A DNA stretch of 64,000 nucleotides from Paludibacter jiangxiensis (GCF_001618385.1 NZ_BDCR01000001.1:682001-746000); one strand, 5' to 3'. Positions 8,755-18,632 are shown, counted from the stretch's first letter. Notes: generated from the sequence alone by a model not told the origin. Numbers and translations are program-made.

Positions 8755-10023
8755 ATGTCTGCACCTTTAGCCGAACGACTGCGCCCCAAAAGTCTGGACG
8801 AATACATCGGACAGAAGCATCTTGTGGGAGAACGTGCTATCCTTCGCAAAATGATCGAATCGGGAAATCTCTCATCATTCATTTTGTGGGGTCCTCCCGG
8901 TGTAGGCAAAACCACCCTTGCCAAAATCATTGCAAATCGGTTAGAGAGACCTTTTTACACACTCAGCGCTATCAATTCGGGCGTAAAAGATGTGCGGGAG
9001 GTGATCGAAAAAGCAAAGAGCAACCGGTTTTTCAATCAACCGAACCCGATTTTGTTCATCGACGAGATACACCGTTTCAGCAAATCGCAACAAGACTCTC
9101 TGCTGGGTGCTGTGGAAAACGGCACTGTCACTCTGATTGGAGCAACAACAGAAAATCCTTCCTTCGAAGTGATTACTCCGCTGCTGTCGCGCTGTCAGGT
9201 TTATGTCCTAAAATCACTAGACAAGAAAGATTTGCAGGATCTCGTAAAAAGGGCTTTAGCCACCGACTTTGAGCTAAAGCAACGGAATATCAGCATTAAA
9301 GAGGACGATGCATTGCTTCGTTTCTCAGGAGGCGATGCCCGAAAACTGCTCAACATTCTGGAATTAGTCGTCAACGCATCTCCCGAAGAAGAACTAGTGA
9401 TAACCAACACATTGGTGACTGACCGCTTACAAGAGAATCTGGCTACTTATGATAAAGGCGGAGAGATGCATTACGACATTATTTCGGCTTTCATCAAATC
9501 AATCCGGGGCAGTGATCCCGACGCGGCAGTTTATTGGCTTGCCCGGATGGTTGCCGGCGGTGAAGATCCTAAATTTATAGCGCGGCGTCTGGTTATTTCG
9601 GCCGCAGAAGACATTGGACTGGCTAACCCGAATGCTTTGTTGCTGGCAAATGCCTGTTTCGATGCATTACAAAAGATAGGATGGCCTGAAGGTCGTATAA
9701 TTTTGTCGGAAACAGCTATCTATCTGGCAAATAGTCCTAAAAGCAATTCGGCCTACCTTGCCATCGACGAAGCGCTTGCTCTGGTAAAAGAGACGGGAGA
9801 CCTTCCGGTACCTCTACATCTGCGCAATGCTCCCACCAAGCTCATGAAGCAGCTCAATTACGGGAAAGAATACCGCTACTCACACGACGGAGAAAACCAT
9901 TTCATTGAGCAACAGTTTTTGCCTGACGAGCTGAAGACTCAATCGATCTGGCATGCTGCCGATAACCAGGCGGAACAAAAACAGGCAGAATGGTTGCGCA
10001 AACTGTGGAAAGGACGGTTCTGA
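8755..10023 (+). CDS. rarA: Replication-associated recombination protein RarA (MgsA)
   Basis: A 422-aa AAA+ ATPase of the RarA/MgsA/WRNIP1 family, acting at stalled replication forks. Evidence: the N-terminal PLAERLRPKSLDEYIGQKHL, Walker A GPPGVGKTT (about 45-53), Walker B FIDEIHRF, sensor GATTENPSFEV, and the C-terminal MgsA tetramerisation region (SDPDAAVYWLARMVAGGEDPKFIARRL is recognisable, followed by AEDIGLANP). Its length is normal for the family. The start ATG follows an AT-rich spacer; it may be expressed from the upstream tamB promoter or from a local one not seen clearly. Confidence 0.95.
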   Translation: MSAPLAERLRPKSLDEYIGQKHLVGERAILRKMIESGNLSSFILWGPPGVGKTTLAKIIANRLERPFYTLSAINSGVKDVREVIEKAKSNRFFNQPNPILFIDEIHRFSKSQQDSLLGAVENGTVTLIGATTENPSFEVITPLLSRCQVYVLKSLDKKDLQDLVKRALATDFELKQRNISIKEDDALLRFSGGDARKLLNILELVVNASPEEELVITNTLVTDRLQENLATYDKGGEMHYDIISAFIKSIRGSDPDAAVYWLARMVAGGEDPKFIARRLVISAAEDIGLANPNALLLANACFDALQKIGWPEGRIILSETAIYLANSPKSNSAYLAIDEALALVKETGDLPVPLHLRNAPTKLMKQLNYGKEYRYSHDGENHFIEQQFLPDELKTQSIWHAADNQAEQKQAEWLRKLWKGRF

Positions 10024-10239
10024 GACCCAGATGGTGCGATTGCTTACTCATAGCGAATCGCCCAAAGATCAACAAAATCGGATTATTTTTGACCACGATC
10101 GTACTATCTGATAAAAAATTACTTTCTTTGTTCATTCAAATATTGTGGGTTGATACTTCTCTAACTCCATGTATGTCAATCATCTGGTAATTGAGAATAG
10201 TGTGCTGGTGATAGTGTTTAATCATTTATTCATCACAAA

Positions 10240-12063
10240 ATGTGTGGAATTGTTGGATATATCGGCACAAAAGCGGCTACAGATGTTCTTGTAGACGGGT
10301 TACGCAAACTGGAATACAGGGGCTATGATTCAGCCGGAATTTCCATTTTCGAAGACTCTAAAATTCAGGTTGTCAAGGCAAAAGGTCGGCTTGATAACCT
10401 CGAAAACAAAATAACTTCGCTGGGTAAACCTCTGGGAACAGTAGGTATCGGACATACCCGCTGGGCTACCCATGGAGAACCTTCTGATGTAAACTCCCAT
10501 CCTCATGGTAATGAACGGGTTACTATCGTTCACAACGGGATTATCGAAAACTACCTTCAACTTAAAGAAAAGCTGGTTGAAAAAGGATATAAATTCCTTT
10601 CGGAAACCGACACAGAAGTTGTTGCCGTATTGCTCGACTACTACTACAACGGAAACCCGGTAGAAACCATTTCTACGGTTATTAAAAATCTGAAAGGATC
10701 CTACGCTTTAGGTATAATGTTTCAGGACTGTCAGGACAAGATATTTGCAGTCCGCAAAGACAGTCCGCTTATTGTGGGCATCGGCGAGGGAGAAAACTTT
10801 ATTGCATCTGACATTCCCGCAATCCTGAAATATACCAGAAGCTATTATCTGCTGGAGGAAAACGAAATTGCTGTAATAGAAAAAGATAAAATCGATATCG
10901 TCGATACAGACGGCGATCCTATTCAAAAAGAGATTTTTACTGCCACATGGGATATTGAAGCTGCCGAAAAAGGAGGTTATCCTCACTTTATGCTCAAAGA
11001 AATCTACGAGCAACCGACGGCTATCACCAATACCGTTTCACCACGTATAATCAACGGAGCTCCTGATTTTGGTATCAAGGCACTAACCGATGAGATTCTG
11101 AAAAGCTTCAAACGTATCTGGATTGTTGCTTGTGGTACGGCAATGCATGCCGGAATGGTAGGTAAATCAGTAATAGAGCAATTGGCAAGAGTTCCGGTTG
11201 AAGTGGATATTGCCTCCGAATTCCGCTACCGCAAACCAATCCTCAACCCCGATGACGATTTGGTCATCATCATTTCCCAATCAGGAGAAACTGCTGATAC
11301 CTTAGCGGCACTGCGATTGGCAAAAGAACAAGGCGTTCATACTTTGGCCGTAGTGAATGTGGTGGGTTCTTCCATCGCCCGTGAGGCCAACAGCGTTATC
11401 TATACCTGGGCAGGCCCCGAAATTGCGGTTGCCAGTACAAAAGCCTATACAGTTCAGCTTTCGGTTATGTATCTGTTTGCCATCAAAATGGCAAGTGTCA
11501 AGGGCTTAATCGACGAAAAAGAGACAGCAAAACTGTGTGATGATTTACTCGCGTTACCGGCAAAAATTGAAGAGGTTCTTCAGAATGCAGACAATTGTAA
11601 ATTCGTTGCCAGCAAGTTCCAGAATGCTCATGACATTTTCTTTATTGGCCGTGGTCTGGACTACTCGCTGTCGCTTGAAGGTTCCTTGAAATTAAAAGAA
11701 ATCTCCTACATTCACAGCGATGCTTATGCTGCCGGCGAATTGAAGCACGGAACTATTTCACTGATTACTACCGATATGCCTGTAGTGGCTATAGCAACGC
11801 AATCTCATCTTTTTGAGAAGATGATAAGCAACATCAAGGAAGTAAGAACCCGCGGAGCCAAAGTTCTTCTTATTTGCAAGAAAGGAACAGAGCGACAGGC
11901 CGATCTATCAGAATATGTTATTGAAATACCAGACTACAACGAATACTTCTCTCCTATTCTGACAGCTGTACCTCTACAGATGTTTGCGTATTACACTTCG
12001 GTGTTGAGAGGTTGTGATGTAGATAAACCGCGTAATTTAGCAAAATCGGTTACGGTAGAATAA
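10240..12063 (+). CDS. glmS: Glutamine-fructose-6-phosphate aminotransferase (isomerizing)
   Basis: A 607-aa enzyme converting fructose-6-phosphate and glutamine to glucosamine-6-phosphate, the first step toward UDP-GlcNAc for peptidoglycan and lipopolysaccharide. The N-terminal glutaminase starts MCGIVGYIG with nucleophile Cys2 and continues with GHTRWATHG and ETDTEVV. Two SIS sugar-isomerase domains follow (ACGTAMHAGMVGK, SQSGETADTLAA, and FIGRGLDYSLSLEGSLKLKEISYIHSDAY). The C-terminus DKPRNLAKSVTVE is the family signature. The 215-nt upstream region contains a TAnnTTTG-like box (10084-10091) without a clear -33 element. No glmS ribozyme is visible. A terminator follows. Confidence 0.97.
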   Translation: MCGIVGYIGTKAATDVLVDGLRKLEYRGYDSAGISIFEDSKIQVVKAKGRLDNLENKITSLGKPLGTVGIGHTRWATHGEPSDVNSHPHGNERVTIVHNGIIENYLQLKEKLVEKGYKFLSETDTEVVAVLLDYYYNGNPVETISTVIKNLKGSYALGIMFQDCQDKIFAVRKDSPLIVGIGEGENFIASDIPAILKYTRSYYLLEENEIAVIEKDKIDIVDTDGDPIQKEIFTATWDIEAAEKGGYPHFMLKEIYEQPTAITNTVSPRIINGAPDFGIKALTDEILKSFKRIWIVACGTAMHAGMVGKSVIEQLARVPVEVDIASEFRYRKPILNPDDDLVIIISQSGETADTLAALRLAKEQGVHTLAVVNVVGSSIAREANSVIYTWAGPEIAVASTKAYTVQLSVMYLFAIKMASVKGLIDEKETAKLCDDLLALPAKIEEVLQNADNCKFVASKFQNAHDIFFIGRGLDYSLSLEGSLKLKEISYIHSDAYAAGELKHGTISLITTDMPVVAIATQSHLFEKMISNIKEVRTRGAKVLLICKKGTERQADLSEYVIEIPDYNEYFSPILTAVPLQMFAYYTSVLRGCDVDKPRNLAKSVTVE

Positions 12064-12118
12064 TTTCCAGCCAACTATCTGGTTTAGAATAGAAATTAAT
12101 CGGCATAACGCCACCATA

Positions 12119-12150
12119 AACAACTCGTCCTATCGGCGGGTTGTTTTTTT
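12119..12150 (+). terminator. Rho-independent terminator of glmS
   Basis: The stem AACAACTCG / CGGGTTGTT (12119-12127 with 12137-12145, one G-U) has a 9-nt loop and runs into a T-tract ending at 12150. Confidence 0.88.
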
Positions 12151-12224
12151 ATGTAAAGACAAAAATCCGCAATCTAACCCCCACAAATATATAAATATGC
12201 GGAAATTAAGCATTTAAGATTTTA

Positions 12225-12432
12225 GAAAGGGGTTTCCACCCCTGTAACCCCGACTTCCTTTTTGCCTTGAAGCAAAAAGGAAGCAAAAAATTCAAGGCTC
12301 TGCCCGCTTCGCTCAAAAAACCGGCGTTCGGAAGCTGGAATCGTCCAAACTCGTTTCCTCCTTTCGTCGGAAACTTCAAACAAGGACGATTCTTTCCGCT
12401 TCCTTCCTTGTTTTTTGGCTCACCGGACAAGG
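12225..12432 (+). repeat. Structured intergenic repeat-like element
   Basis: The 580-nt gap between glmS and the DUF2141 gene holds an element richer in GC than its AT-rich flanks, with several inverted repeats. These are GGGGT/ACCCC (12229-12233 with 12238-12242); a perfect 12-bp stem CTTCCTTTTTGC / GCAAAAAGGAAG with a 6-nt loop (12254-12265 with 12272-12283); and a long-range GAATCGTCC / GGACGATTC (12338-12346 with 12384-12392). Short overlapping frames are open on both strands but look like a by-product of the repeat. I know similar sequences as dispersed intergenic repeats in Bacteroidota only from general impression; a genome search is needed. Confidence 0.5.
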
Positions 12433-12569
12433 CCTTTACTAATCTGAGGTAGAAACAGTTGCAAATAAAAATTATCTCTTCCTTCTTTTTCTAAATACGC
12501 AATCCCTTTATGCGTATCTATTTCATTTTCAGCTTTCGAAAATATTTTTTGAAATAAATCAGCAAAACA

Positions 12570-12601
12570 TTTGGTTTATTTTATAAACTACTTTATCTTT
12601 G
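12570..12601 (+). promoter_or_regulatory. Promoter of DUF2141/receptor operon (TTTG-N20-TATCTTTG)
   Basis: TTTG at 12570-12573, a 20-nt spacer and TATCTTTG at 12594-12601 form a near-perfect Bacteroidota promoter, with an expected start near 12608, 37 nt before the DUF2141 ATG. Confidence 0.8.
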
Positions 12602-12644
12602 CAATGTATTTATAAGATAGTTCTAACATCAAAACATAATTATT

Positions 12645-13052
12645 ATGAAAACACTAAAGAGATTAGGAGCTGCAATGGCAATCTGCATGTTTGCCGGTTG
12701 CATGTGTTATGCACAAAAAGGAACGCTTATCGTTTCGGTTAAAGGCGTAAAAGAAGCCAAGGGAAATCTGATGGTAGCTTTCGGTGATCAGTCGAACCCG
12801 AAACAAATGGTATATAGCATGGTACCGGTTACCTCTACCAACGCTGTGACTTGCACTTTGAAAGATGTTCCGACAGGATCGGGCGGTTTATATGTTTATC
12901 AGGATGTAAACGACAATCACCAACTGGACAAAGACGAAAACCAGATTCCGGTTGAGCCTTGTTACCAAAAAGAAAAAGTAACAATCAAAGAGGGCGAAAA
13001 TAAAATAGAGATCAAATTGATCGACGTAAAAGAAATGATGGGCACTAAATAA
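12645..13052 (+). CDS. DUF2141 domain-containing exported protein
   Basis: A 135-aa protein with a signal peptide (to about residue 24, cleavage near CYAQ) and a compact beta-sandwich that matches DUF2141: GTLIVSVKGVKEAKGNLMVAFG, then CTLKDVPTGSGGLYVYQDVNDNHQLD with an Asp/Asn-rich DVNDNHQLDKDEN loop resembling a calcium-binding turn. The biochemical role is unknown; a periplasmic or surface location is inferred. It lies 8 nt upstream of an outer-membrane receptor on the same strand, so the two are almost certainly cotranscribed from the promoter at 12570-12601. Confidence 0.85.
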   Translation: MKTLKRLGAAMAICMFAGCMCYAQKGTLIVSVKGVKEAKGNLMVAFGDQSNPKQMVYSMVPVTSTNAVTCTLKDVPTGSGGLYVYQDVNDNHQLDKDENQIPVEPCYQKEKVTIKEGENKIEIKLIDVKEMMGTK

Positions 13053-13060
13053 CTACAAGA

Positions 13061-15451
13061 ATGAGACTTTTGATTAAAATCGGACTGATACTGCTACTGC
13101 TTACCCTCTGCCACATACTTTCAGCACAAAACCGGATTGGATACGTAACAAGTAGTAAAGGAGAACCGATTGAGTTTGCAACTATTGCGTTCTTTAACGG
13201 AGATAAACCGGTTGCAACTGCAATCAGCGACTCTGTGGGCCGGTTTACTTTAGCGATGGCAGACGGAAGATACCACATGAAAATAAGAAACCTCGCATAC
13301 AAGCCTGTGGATGAGGACATAACTGCTTCCGATCAAAATCTGGGAGTTTTCAAGTTAACCGAGACCGCTATAGGACTAAACGAAGTTGTGGTAAAAGCAT
13401 CAGCTATAACACGCGAAGCCGACAGGTTTGTCATGCGCATCGACAAAACACCGGCCTCACTCAATAAGGATGCATCGGAAATCCTTCGCTTAGCCCCCGG
13501 CGTCTGGGTCGACGAGAATGGAGTCTCTATCAACGGTGCTTCCGGAAGCAAAGTTTTTATCAACGAACGTGAGATAAAGCTTTCAGGCAAGGATTTATAC
13601 AACTACCTCCGTAATATTCAATCGTCGAATATTGCCCGCGTAGAAGTAATTCCGCAGGCAGGTGCCGAATACAGTGCCGATACCAACGGCGGAGTGGTTA
13701 AGATTATTCTCCGGAAACAAATAGAGAAAGGCATTAACGGCAATTTGGTTTTCAATACACTACAAGGTAAATATCTTGGAGAATACGATCCTTCCGGAAC
13801 CTTGAATGTCAGCCTGAACAAATGGACATTCGATGCCAGTGCCTCAGGCAATATAACCATGAAAGGAAAAAACGAGATGGCCGCCACCCGCGCATACCAC
13901 AACGATGACAATACTTATTTCAAATCGCAGTCACTTATGAACCAGAAAACACGCTCGGGCATTGGGAAAATAAGTGCTATTTACGATGCCGACAAGCGCA
14001 ACAGCCTTGGTGCGGAAATAGAGTATTCGAAACAAAGTACACCTAATCCGACATCGGCAAATACGCTCATCATACAAAACGGATTAACAGCCAAAGGATC
14101 AAGCCATTACAACCAAAACGAAAATGCAGAAAATTTCAATGCGCTTTTGAACTATATATTAAAGCTGGATTCGCTCGGTTCCTCATTGAAAGTGATCACC
14201 AACTACACCAAAAAGAAAGTGACCGGTAAAAACGACTACAATTCTTATTTTACAACGGGCAGTTTTGTCAGCGACAGCATCTACAGAAGCAATTCGACAT
14301 CAAACTATAAAATATTTACAGCTGACGCAATGTTTAACAAGGCATTACACGGAGGTGCAAAATATTCTGCCGGGATAAAATATACCCGAAACAGTATTGC
14401 CGATACCGTCCGGTATGAAAGCTATTCGACATCAAAATGGCAAACATTACCCGACTACAGTTTCTTGCTCAACTACACAGAAAACATCGGCGCAATGTAT
14501 GGCACCTTTGCCGCCAATATCCGTCAATTCAGCCTTTCGGGCGGTTTAAGAGGAGAATACACGAGCGTTGACGGACAAAACGGGTATATCAGCCGTCACT
14601 ATTTCGATCTGTTTCCGAGCGTTAATGTCACTTATTCGTTCGATGCCATGCACACTTTCATGCTTATCGGTCAGTACTCCAGAAACATCGAACGCCCCAA
14701 TTTCTGGTACCTTAATCCGAATCGTGTTCAATATTCCGACTACTCGTACATGGTAGGTAATCCGGAGCTACGCCCGACATATATCAACAACCTCGGAATT
14801 ACGGCCGTTTACCATTACCGTTACATCCTGTCGTTTGGCGGACATTTGCACCACGATCTGATACGTGAAGTGTGCAAAATTGATCCGACTAATCCTAAAA
14901 TAACCTATATCACACCTGAAAATCACTATAGCGAGAATCACTACTATATCGCTCTTATTTTCCCGTTGAAGCCGGTCGAATGGTGCAATGTGAATGCTAA
15001 TCTGGTCGGAGTGAAGCAGGATATACGAGCCACAGCCAACGATCCTGTTATGTCGCATTATCTCTATTTTGCAAACATAACCGCAGGATTCAAGTTACCG
15101 AAAAAATACTATTTAGAACTGACATACAGCGGCACAAGTCGTTTATATTCTGCCAATTCCGGCATCAATCAACGTCAGTTGTTCCATGCAGTTGTAAAAA
15201 AACAATTGTTCGGTGACAGAGTATCGGCAGCAATAGGCATCAATAATATTTTCGACAGCAAGATCTCTTACTTCTCCAATACGCCCTACTTCACCATCAA
15301 CAGCAAAGGAACCGAGGCGCAAAGTTCACGCTACGTCAAACTCAGCGTTCAATACAATTTCAAAAGCGGTAAGTCGTTCAAAAAACGTTCGGTAGAAAAC
15401 TCATCCGTAGAAGAAAAGAGCCGGCTTGAGAAATCGACCGGAATAAAATAA
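13061..15451 (+). CDS. Outer-membrane beta-barrel receptor (TonB-dependent receptor-like, carboxypeptidase-regulatory domain)
   Basis: A 796-aa outer-membrane protein: signal peptide (to about 23, HILSAQ), an N-terminal carboxypeptidase-D regulatory-like domain (about 25-105), a plug-like domain (LNEVVVKASAITREADRFVMRIDKTPASL, then EILRLAPGVWVDENGVSINGASG), and a long barrel with C-terminal aromatic-rich strands (RYVKLSVQYNFKSG). It belongs to the OMP_b-brl_3-type receptors common in Bacteroidota, which lack a recognisable ligand signature. A charged tail (KKRSVENSSVEEKSRLEK) follows the last predicted strand. Its substrate is unknown. The cotranscribed DUF2141 protein upstream and the membrane protein/regulator pair downstream suggest one small envelope operon. 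Confidence 0.85.
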   Translation: MRLLIKIGLILLLLTLCHILSAQNRIGYVTSSKGEPIEFATIAFFNGDKPVATAISDSVGRFTLAMADGRYHMKIRNLAYKPVDEDITASDQNLGVFKLTETAIGLNEVVVKASAITREADRFVMRIDKTPASLNKDASEILRLAPGVWVDENGVSINGASGSKVFINEREIKLSGKDLYNYLRNIQSSNIARVEVIPQAGAEYSADTNGGVVKIILRKQIEKGINGNLVFNTLQGKYLGEYDPSGTLNVSLNKWTFDASASGNITMKGKNEMAATRAYHNDDNTYFKSQSLMNQKTRSGIGKISAIYDADKRNSLGAEIEYSKQSTPNPTSANTLIIQNGLTAKGSSHYNQNENAENFNALLNYILKLDSLGSSLKVITNYTKKKVTGKNDYNSYFTTGSFVSDSIYRSNSTSNYKIFTADAMFNKALHGGAKYSAGIKYTRNSIADTVRYESYSTSKWQTLPDYSFLLNYTENIGAMYGTFAANIRQFSLSGGLRGEYTSVDGQNGYISRHYFDLFPSVNVTYSFDAMHTFMLIGQYSRNIERPNFWYLNPNRVQYSDYSYMVGNPELRPTYINNLGITAVYHYRYILSFGGHLHHDLIREVCKIDPTNPKITYITPENHYSENHYYIALIFPLKPVEWCNVNANLVGVKQDIRATANDPVMSHYLYFANITAGFKLPKKYYLELTYSGTSRLYSANSGINQRQLFHAVVKKQLFGDRVSAAIGINNIFDSKISYFSNTPYFTINSKGTEAQSSRYVKLSVQYNFKSGKSFKKRSVENSSVEEKSRLEKSTGIK

Positions 15452-15510
15452 GCAATAATCTTGCGGCAAAAATAATTTACAATTACCTTTACACTTAAAA
15501 TTTTACAAAG

Positions 15511-16122
15511 ATGGAAGACTCTCAGATGCAGGACAAAACTCTAAATGAAAAAGAGAGTTTGGCGCTGATTGCGCAAATGATTCAGAACTCACAAAAAAGG
15601 CTTGAACGAGGTGCCGGAGGCCAGATGCTTGTGTGGGGATATGCAACCATATTTGCTACCATTGCCGTATGGGTGGCATTCCACCTGACCGGAAATTACA
15701 ACTGGAACTTCTTGTGGTTTCTCATTCCGGTAATAGGTTATCCGTATATAGTATTCAAGAGCAGACAGCCAAAGTTAGTCAAAACCTACATCGACAAGGT
15801 GATTCGGTATATCTGGATGGTTGTTGGAATTACAGGCTTCTTTCTGTCTGCCGCAACCATTTTCAGCTTCATGTGGGCATTTCCCATTTTGTTTGTTGTG
15901 ATTTTGATGATGGGTATGGGCTCTATGCTTACGGGGCTGGTAACCGAGTTTAAACCATCCGTTATCGGATCGCTTGTAGGGATACTGATCGGCTTTGTCA
16001 ACTATTTGGTTCCCGACTACGATGTTAAAATGCTTACATTCGCTTTAGCATTTATCTGCATCGACATCATCCCCGGTCATATTTTGAACTACAGAGCCCA
16101 GAAGAGATGTTCAAAGAATTAA
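15511..16122 (+). CDS. Multi-pass membrane protein of unknown function
   Basis: A 203-aa protein with a soluble charged N-terminus (about 1-40) followed by five or so hydrophobic segments (for example MLVWGYATIFATIAVWVAF, FLWFLIPVIGYPYIVF, WMVVGITGFFLSAATIF, FPILFVVILMMGMG, SVIGSLVGILIGFVNYLV). Nothing in it identifies an enzyme. Its last 16 bases overlap the start of a winged-helix regulator, so the two are translationally coupled. Such pairs occur in Bacteroidota, where the membrane protein may sense or titrate its regulator; that is only inference. An alternative start is the ATG at codon 6. Confidence 0.7.
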   Translation: MEDSQMQDKTLNEKESLALIAQMIQNSQKRLERGAGGQMLVWGYATIFATIAVWVAFHLTGNYNWNFLWFLIPVIGYPYIVFKSRQPKLVKTYIDKVIRYIWMVVGITGFFLSAATIFSFMWAFPILFVVILMMGMGSMLTGLVTEFKPSVIGSLVGILIGFVNYLVPDYDVKMLTFALAFICIDIIPGHILNYRAQKRCSKN

Positions 16123-16409
16123 ATCCACTATTACATAGCGAGTTGAGACTTGGCGTAATGTCGATACTAATAAGTGTCGAGAGCGCCGACTTTACCTACA
16201 TACGCAAACAGACCGGAACAACTGCCGGGAACTTAAGCGTGCAAATAGAAAAGCTGAAGGAGGCCGGATACATTGACGTAACCAAGTCTTTCAAAGGGAA
16301 AATGCCCTGCACGACATGCAAAATCACATCGCAGGGCGTTGAAGCATTTCAGCAGTACGTGGAAGCTTTGCAAAGCTATCTGAATCCACAACATAAAAAA
16401 GAGGGATAG
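16107..16409 (+). CDS. Small winged-helix (MarR/ArsR-like) transcriptional regulator
   Basis: A 100-aa DNA-binding protein. The sequence SELRLGVMSILISVESADFTYIRKQTGTTAGNLSVQIEKLKEAGYIDV is a winged helix with the recognition helix around residues 31-47, and the wing follows in KSFKGKMPCTTCKITSQG. It matches stand-alone winged-helix regulators (HTH_27-type) of Bacteroidota. Translation starts inside the end of the upstream membrane protein gene (16-nt overlap). Its stop codon lies inside the bidirectional terminator hairpin. Candidate targets are its own operon; no operator could be identified. Confidence 0.8.
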   Translation: MFKELNPLLHSELRLGVMSILISVESADFTYIRKQTGTTAGNLSVQIEKLKEAGYIDVTKSFKGKMPCTTCKITSQGVEAFQQYVEALQSYLNPQHKKEG

Positions 16410-16429
16410 ACAATGTCTATCCCTCTTTT
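16397..16429. terminator. Bidirectional terminator between winged-helix gene and pnp
   Basis: A perfect 15-bp stem (16397-16411 with 16415-16429, AAAAGAGGGATAGAC and its complement) around an AAT loop, flanked by A-run and T-run, so it can end transcription from both sides. The stop codon of the + strand gene (16407-16409) lies inside the stem. Confidence 0.88.
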
Positions 16430-16451
16430 GGAAAATGAATTATGTTAGTAA

Positions 16452-18584
16452 TTATTTCTTTTCCTGATCGTGAGGACGCGGAACCAAAACTTTGTGTGAA
16501 AGTTTGAATTTACCGCTCTTCGGATCTACATCGAGCAATTTCACTTCGATTGTATCGCCTTCTTTCAAACCGGCAGCTTCTACAGTTTCAAGGCGGGTCC
16601 ATGAAATTTCAGAGATGTGAAGCAAGCCTTCTTTGCCTGGCAGGAACTCTACAAAACAACCGTAAGGCATGATCGATTTTACTTTGGAAGTATATACTTC
16701 ACCAACCTCAGGAATAGCTGTAATGCCTTTTACGCGGGCAATAGCAGCATCAAGTGAGGCCTTGTTGGTAGCAGCAATTTCTACGCGACCAATATTGCCA
16801 ACTTCTTCGATAGCAACATTAGCGCCTGTTTCTGCCTGAATTCCCTGAATAATTTTACCGCCCGGGCCTATTACAGCACCAATCAAATCTTTCGGAATAG
16901 TGATTACCACAATGCGAGGTGCATTCGGCTTCAGGTCTTCGCGAGGATCTTCAATAGTTTCGGCAATTTTACCCAAAATGTGCATACGGCCTTCGTGTGC
17001 CTGCATCAAAGCTTTTTCAAGAATTTCGAACGAAAGTCCGTCAACCTTGATGTCCATCTGAGTGGCTGTAATACCATCTCTGGTTCCGGTTACCTTGAAG
17101 TCCATATCGCCAAGGTGGTCTTCGTCTCCCAAGATATCAGAAAGAACTGCAAAGTTTGTTCCTTTGTTTTCAGAAATCAAACCCATTGCAATACCTGAAA
17201 CCGGTTTTTTGATAGCCACACCGGCATCCATTAACGCCAATGTACCTGCGCAAACAGTTGCCATAGAAGACGAACCGTTAGATTCCAAAATGTCAGAAAC
17301 AACGCGAACAACGTATGGATAATCATCCGGAATCATGCGTTTCAAAGCACGCAATGCCAGGTTTCCGTGACCGATTTCACGACGGCCGGTCCCACGTGAT
17401 GCACGGGCTTCGCCGGTCGAGAAAGGAGGAAAATTATAGTGTAATAAGAAACGGTCTTTACCTTGTACCAAAGCTTCGTCGATCAGCTTTTCGTCCATTT
17501 TGGTTCCCAATGTAACGGTAGTCAACGATTGAGTTTCTCCACGGGTAAATACGGCAGAACCGTGAGCTCCCGGCAGGTAATCAACTTCAGACCAGATAGG
17601 GCGGATTTCAGTTGTTTTACGGCCATCCAAACGAATACCTTCGTCCAAAATAGCACGACGCATAGCTTCTTTTTCTACATCATGGTAGTAGCGTGAAATC
17701 AAAGCGCCTTTTTCAGCAGCAACTTCAGGTTCGAGTGCAGCGATGTATTCTTCTTTTACAGCTTTGAATGCAGCAACACGTGCGTGTTTGTCGGTATTAC
17801 CCGATTTTGCGAGTTCAAATGCTTTTGCAAATGTTTTATCGTGAATATCTTTGCGCAAATCTTCGTCGTTCACTTCGTGGCAGTAGGTACGTTTTACTGT
17901 CTTTCCTACAGCTTCCATCAGTTCGATTTGTGCCTGACAGTGTACTTTAATTGCTTCGTGAGCTACTTTCATAGCTTCCAGCAGATCCAATTCCGAAACT
18001 TCGTCCATTTCACCTTCTACCATCATAATATTGTCGATGGTTGCAGCCACGATAACATCAAGATCAGCTTCGGTTAGTTGGTCAAAAGTAGGATTCACTA
18101 CATATTTGCCCTGAATACGAGCAACACGAACTTCAGAAATAGGTCCGTTGAAAGGAACATCTGAAACAGCCAAAGCAGCCGAAGCAGCCAAACCGGCTAA
18201 CGCATCAGGCATATCAACACCATCAGCAGAAATCAACATTACGTTGACAAAAGTTTCAGCGTGGAAATCGTCAGGAAATAAAGGACGCAACGCGCGGTCA
18301 ACCAAACGAGAAACGAGGATTTCAGAGTCGGAAGGACGACCTTCGCGACGGGTAAAGCCACCCGGGAAACGACCAGCAGCGGCATATTTTTCTTTGTAAT
18401 CAACCGATAACGGCATAAAATCGGTGCCAGGGACAGCATCAGCGGCAGCGCATACCGTTGCCAACAACATCGTGTCGCCCATTCTAACTACTACAGAACC
18501 GTCGGCTTGTTTTGCCAACTTCCCTGTTTCGATAGTAATAGTGCGTCCATCGCCCAGTTCGATGGTTTTTGTTACTACATTCAT
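16452..18584 (-). CDS. pnp: Polyribonucleotide nucleotidyltransferase (PNPase)
   Basis: A 710-aa phosphorolytic 3'-5' exoribonuclease. Two RNase PH domains are visible (about 15-145, [12 protein letters not shown] and [22 protein letters not shown]; about 325-460, [11 protein letters not shown] and [13 protein letters not shown] with active-site region [19 protein letters not shown] and [17 protein letters not shown]). A KH domain ([13 protein letters not shown], about 560-620) and an S1 domain ([20 protein letters not shown]) follow. It should act in mRNA turnover with other ribonucleases. Upstream is a TAACTTTG box on the minus strand. It converges on the winged-helix gene and shares its bidirectional terminator. 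Confidence 0.97.
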   Translation of the reverse strand: MNVVTKTIELGDGRTITIETGKLAKQADGSVVVRMGDTMLLATVCAAADAVPGTDFMPLSVDYKEKYAAAGRFPGGFTRREGRPSDSEILVSRLVDRALRPLFPDDFHAETFVNVMLISADGVDMPDALAGLAASAALAVSDVPFNGPISEVRVARIQGKYVVNPTFDQLTEADLDVIVAATIDNIMMVEGEMDEVSELDLLEAMKVAHEAIKVHCQAQIELMEAVGKTVKRTYCHEVNDEDLRKDIHDKTFAKAFELAKSGNTDKHARVAAFKAVKEEYIAALEPEVAAEKGALISRYYHDVEKEAMRRAILDEGIRLDGRKTTEIRPIWSEVDYLPGAHGSAVFTRGETQSLTTVTLGTKMDEKLIDEALVQGKDRFLLHYNFPPFSTGEARASRGTGRREIGHGNLALRALKRMIPDDYPYVVRVVSDILESNGSSSMATVCAGTLALMDAGVAIKKPVSGIAMGLISENKGTNFAVLSDILGDEDHLGDMDFKVTGTRDGITATQMDIKVDGLSFEILEKALMQAHEGRMHILGKIAETIEDPREDLKPNAPRIVVITIPKDLIGAVIGPGGKIIQGIQAETGANVAIEEVGNIGRVEIAATNKASLDAAIARVKGITAIPEVGEVYTSKVKSIMPYGCFVEFLPGKEGLLHISEISWTRLETVEAAGLKEGDTIEVKLLDVDPKSGKFKLSHKVLVPRPHDQEKK

Positions 18585-18624
18585 CTGTGAATAATTTATG
18601 TTTTTAAAACTATTTAAGTCGGCA

Positions 18625-18632
18625 CAAAGTTA
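18625..18632 (-). promoter_or_regulatory. Possible -7 box of pnp (TAACTTTG)
   Basis: A TAnnTTTG match on the minus strand 41 nt ahead of the pnp start codon. No TTG is found at the expected distance, so only half of the promoter is supported. Confidence 0.4.

Noticed and set aside
10024-10239. glmS ribozyme or leader riboswitch
   Set aside because: The conserved ribozyme core was not found; the gap is AT-rich with no convincing structure.
12206-12452. Two short overlapping frames on opposite strands (74 and 60 codons)
   Set aside because: They mirror each other within an inverted-repeat-rich block, lack promoters and ribosome-binding sites, and are better explained as frames of a repeat element.
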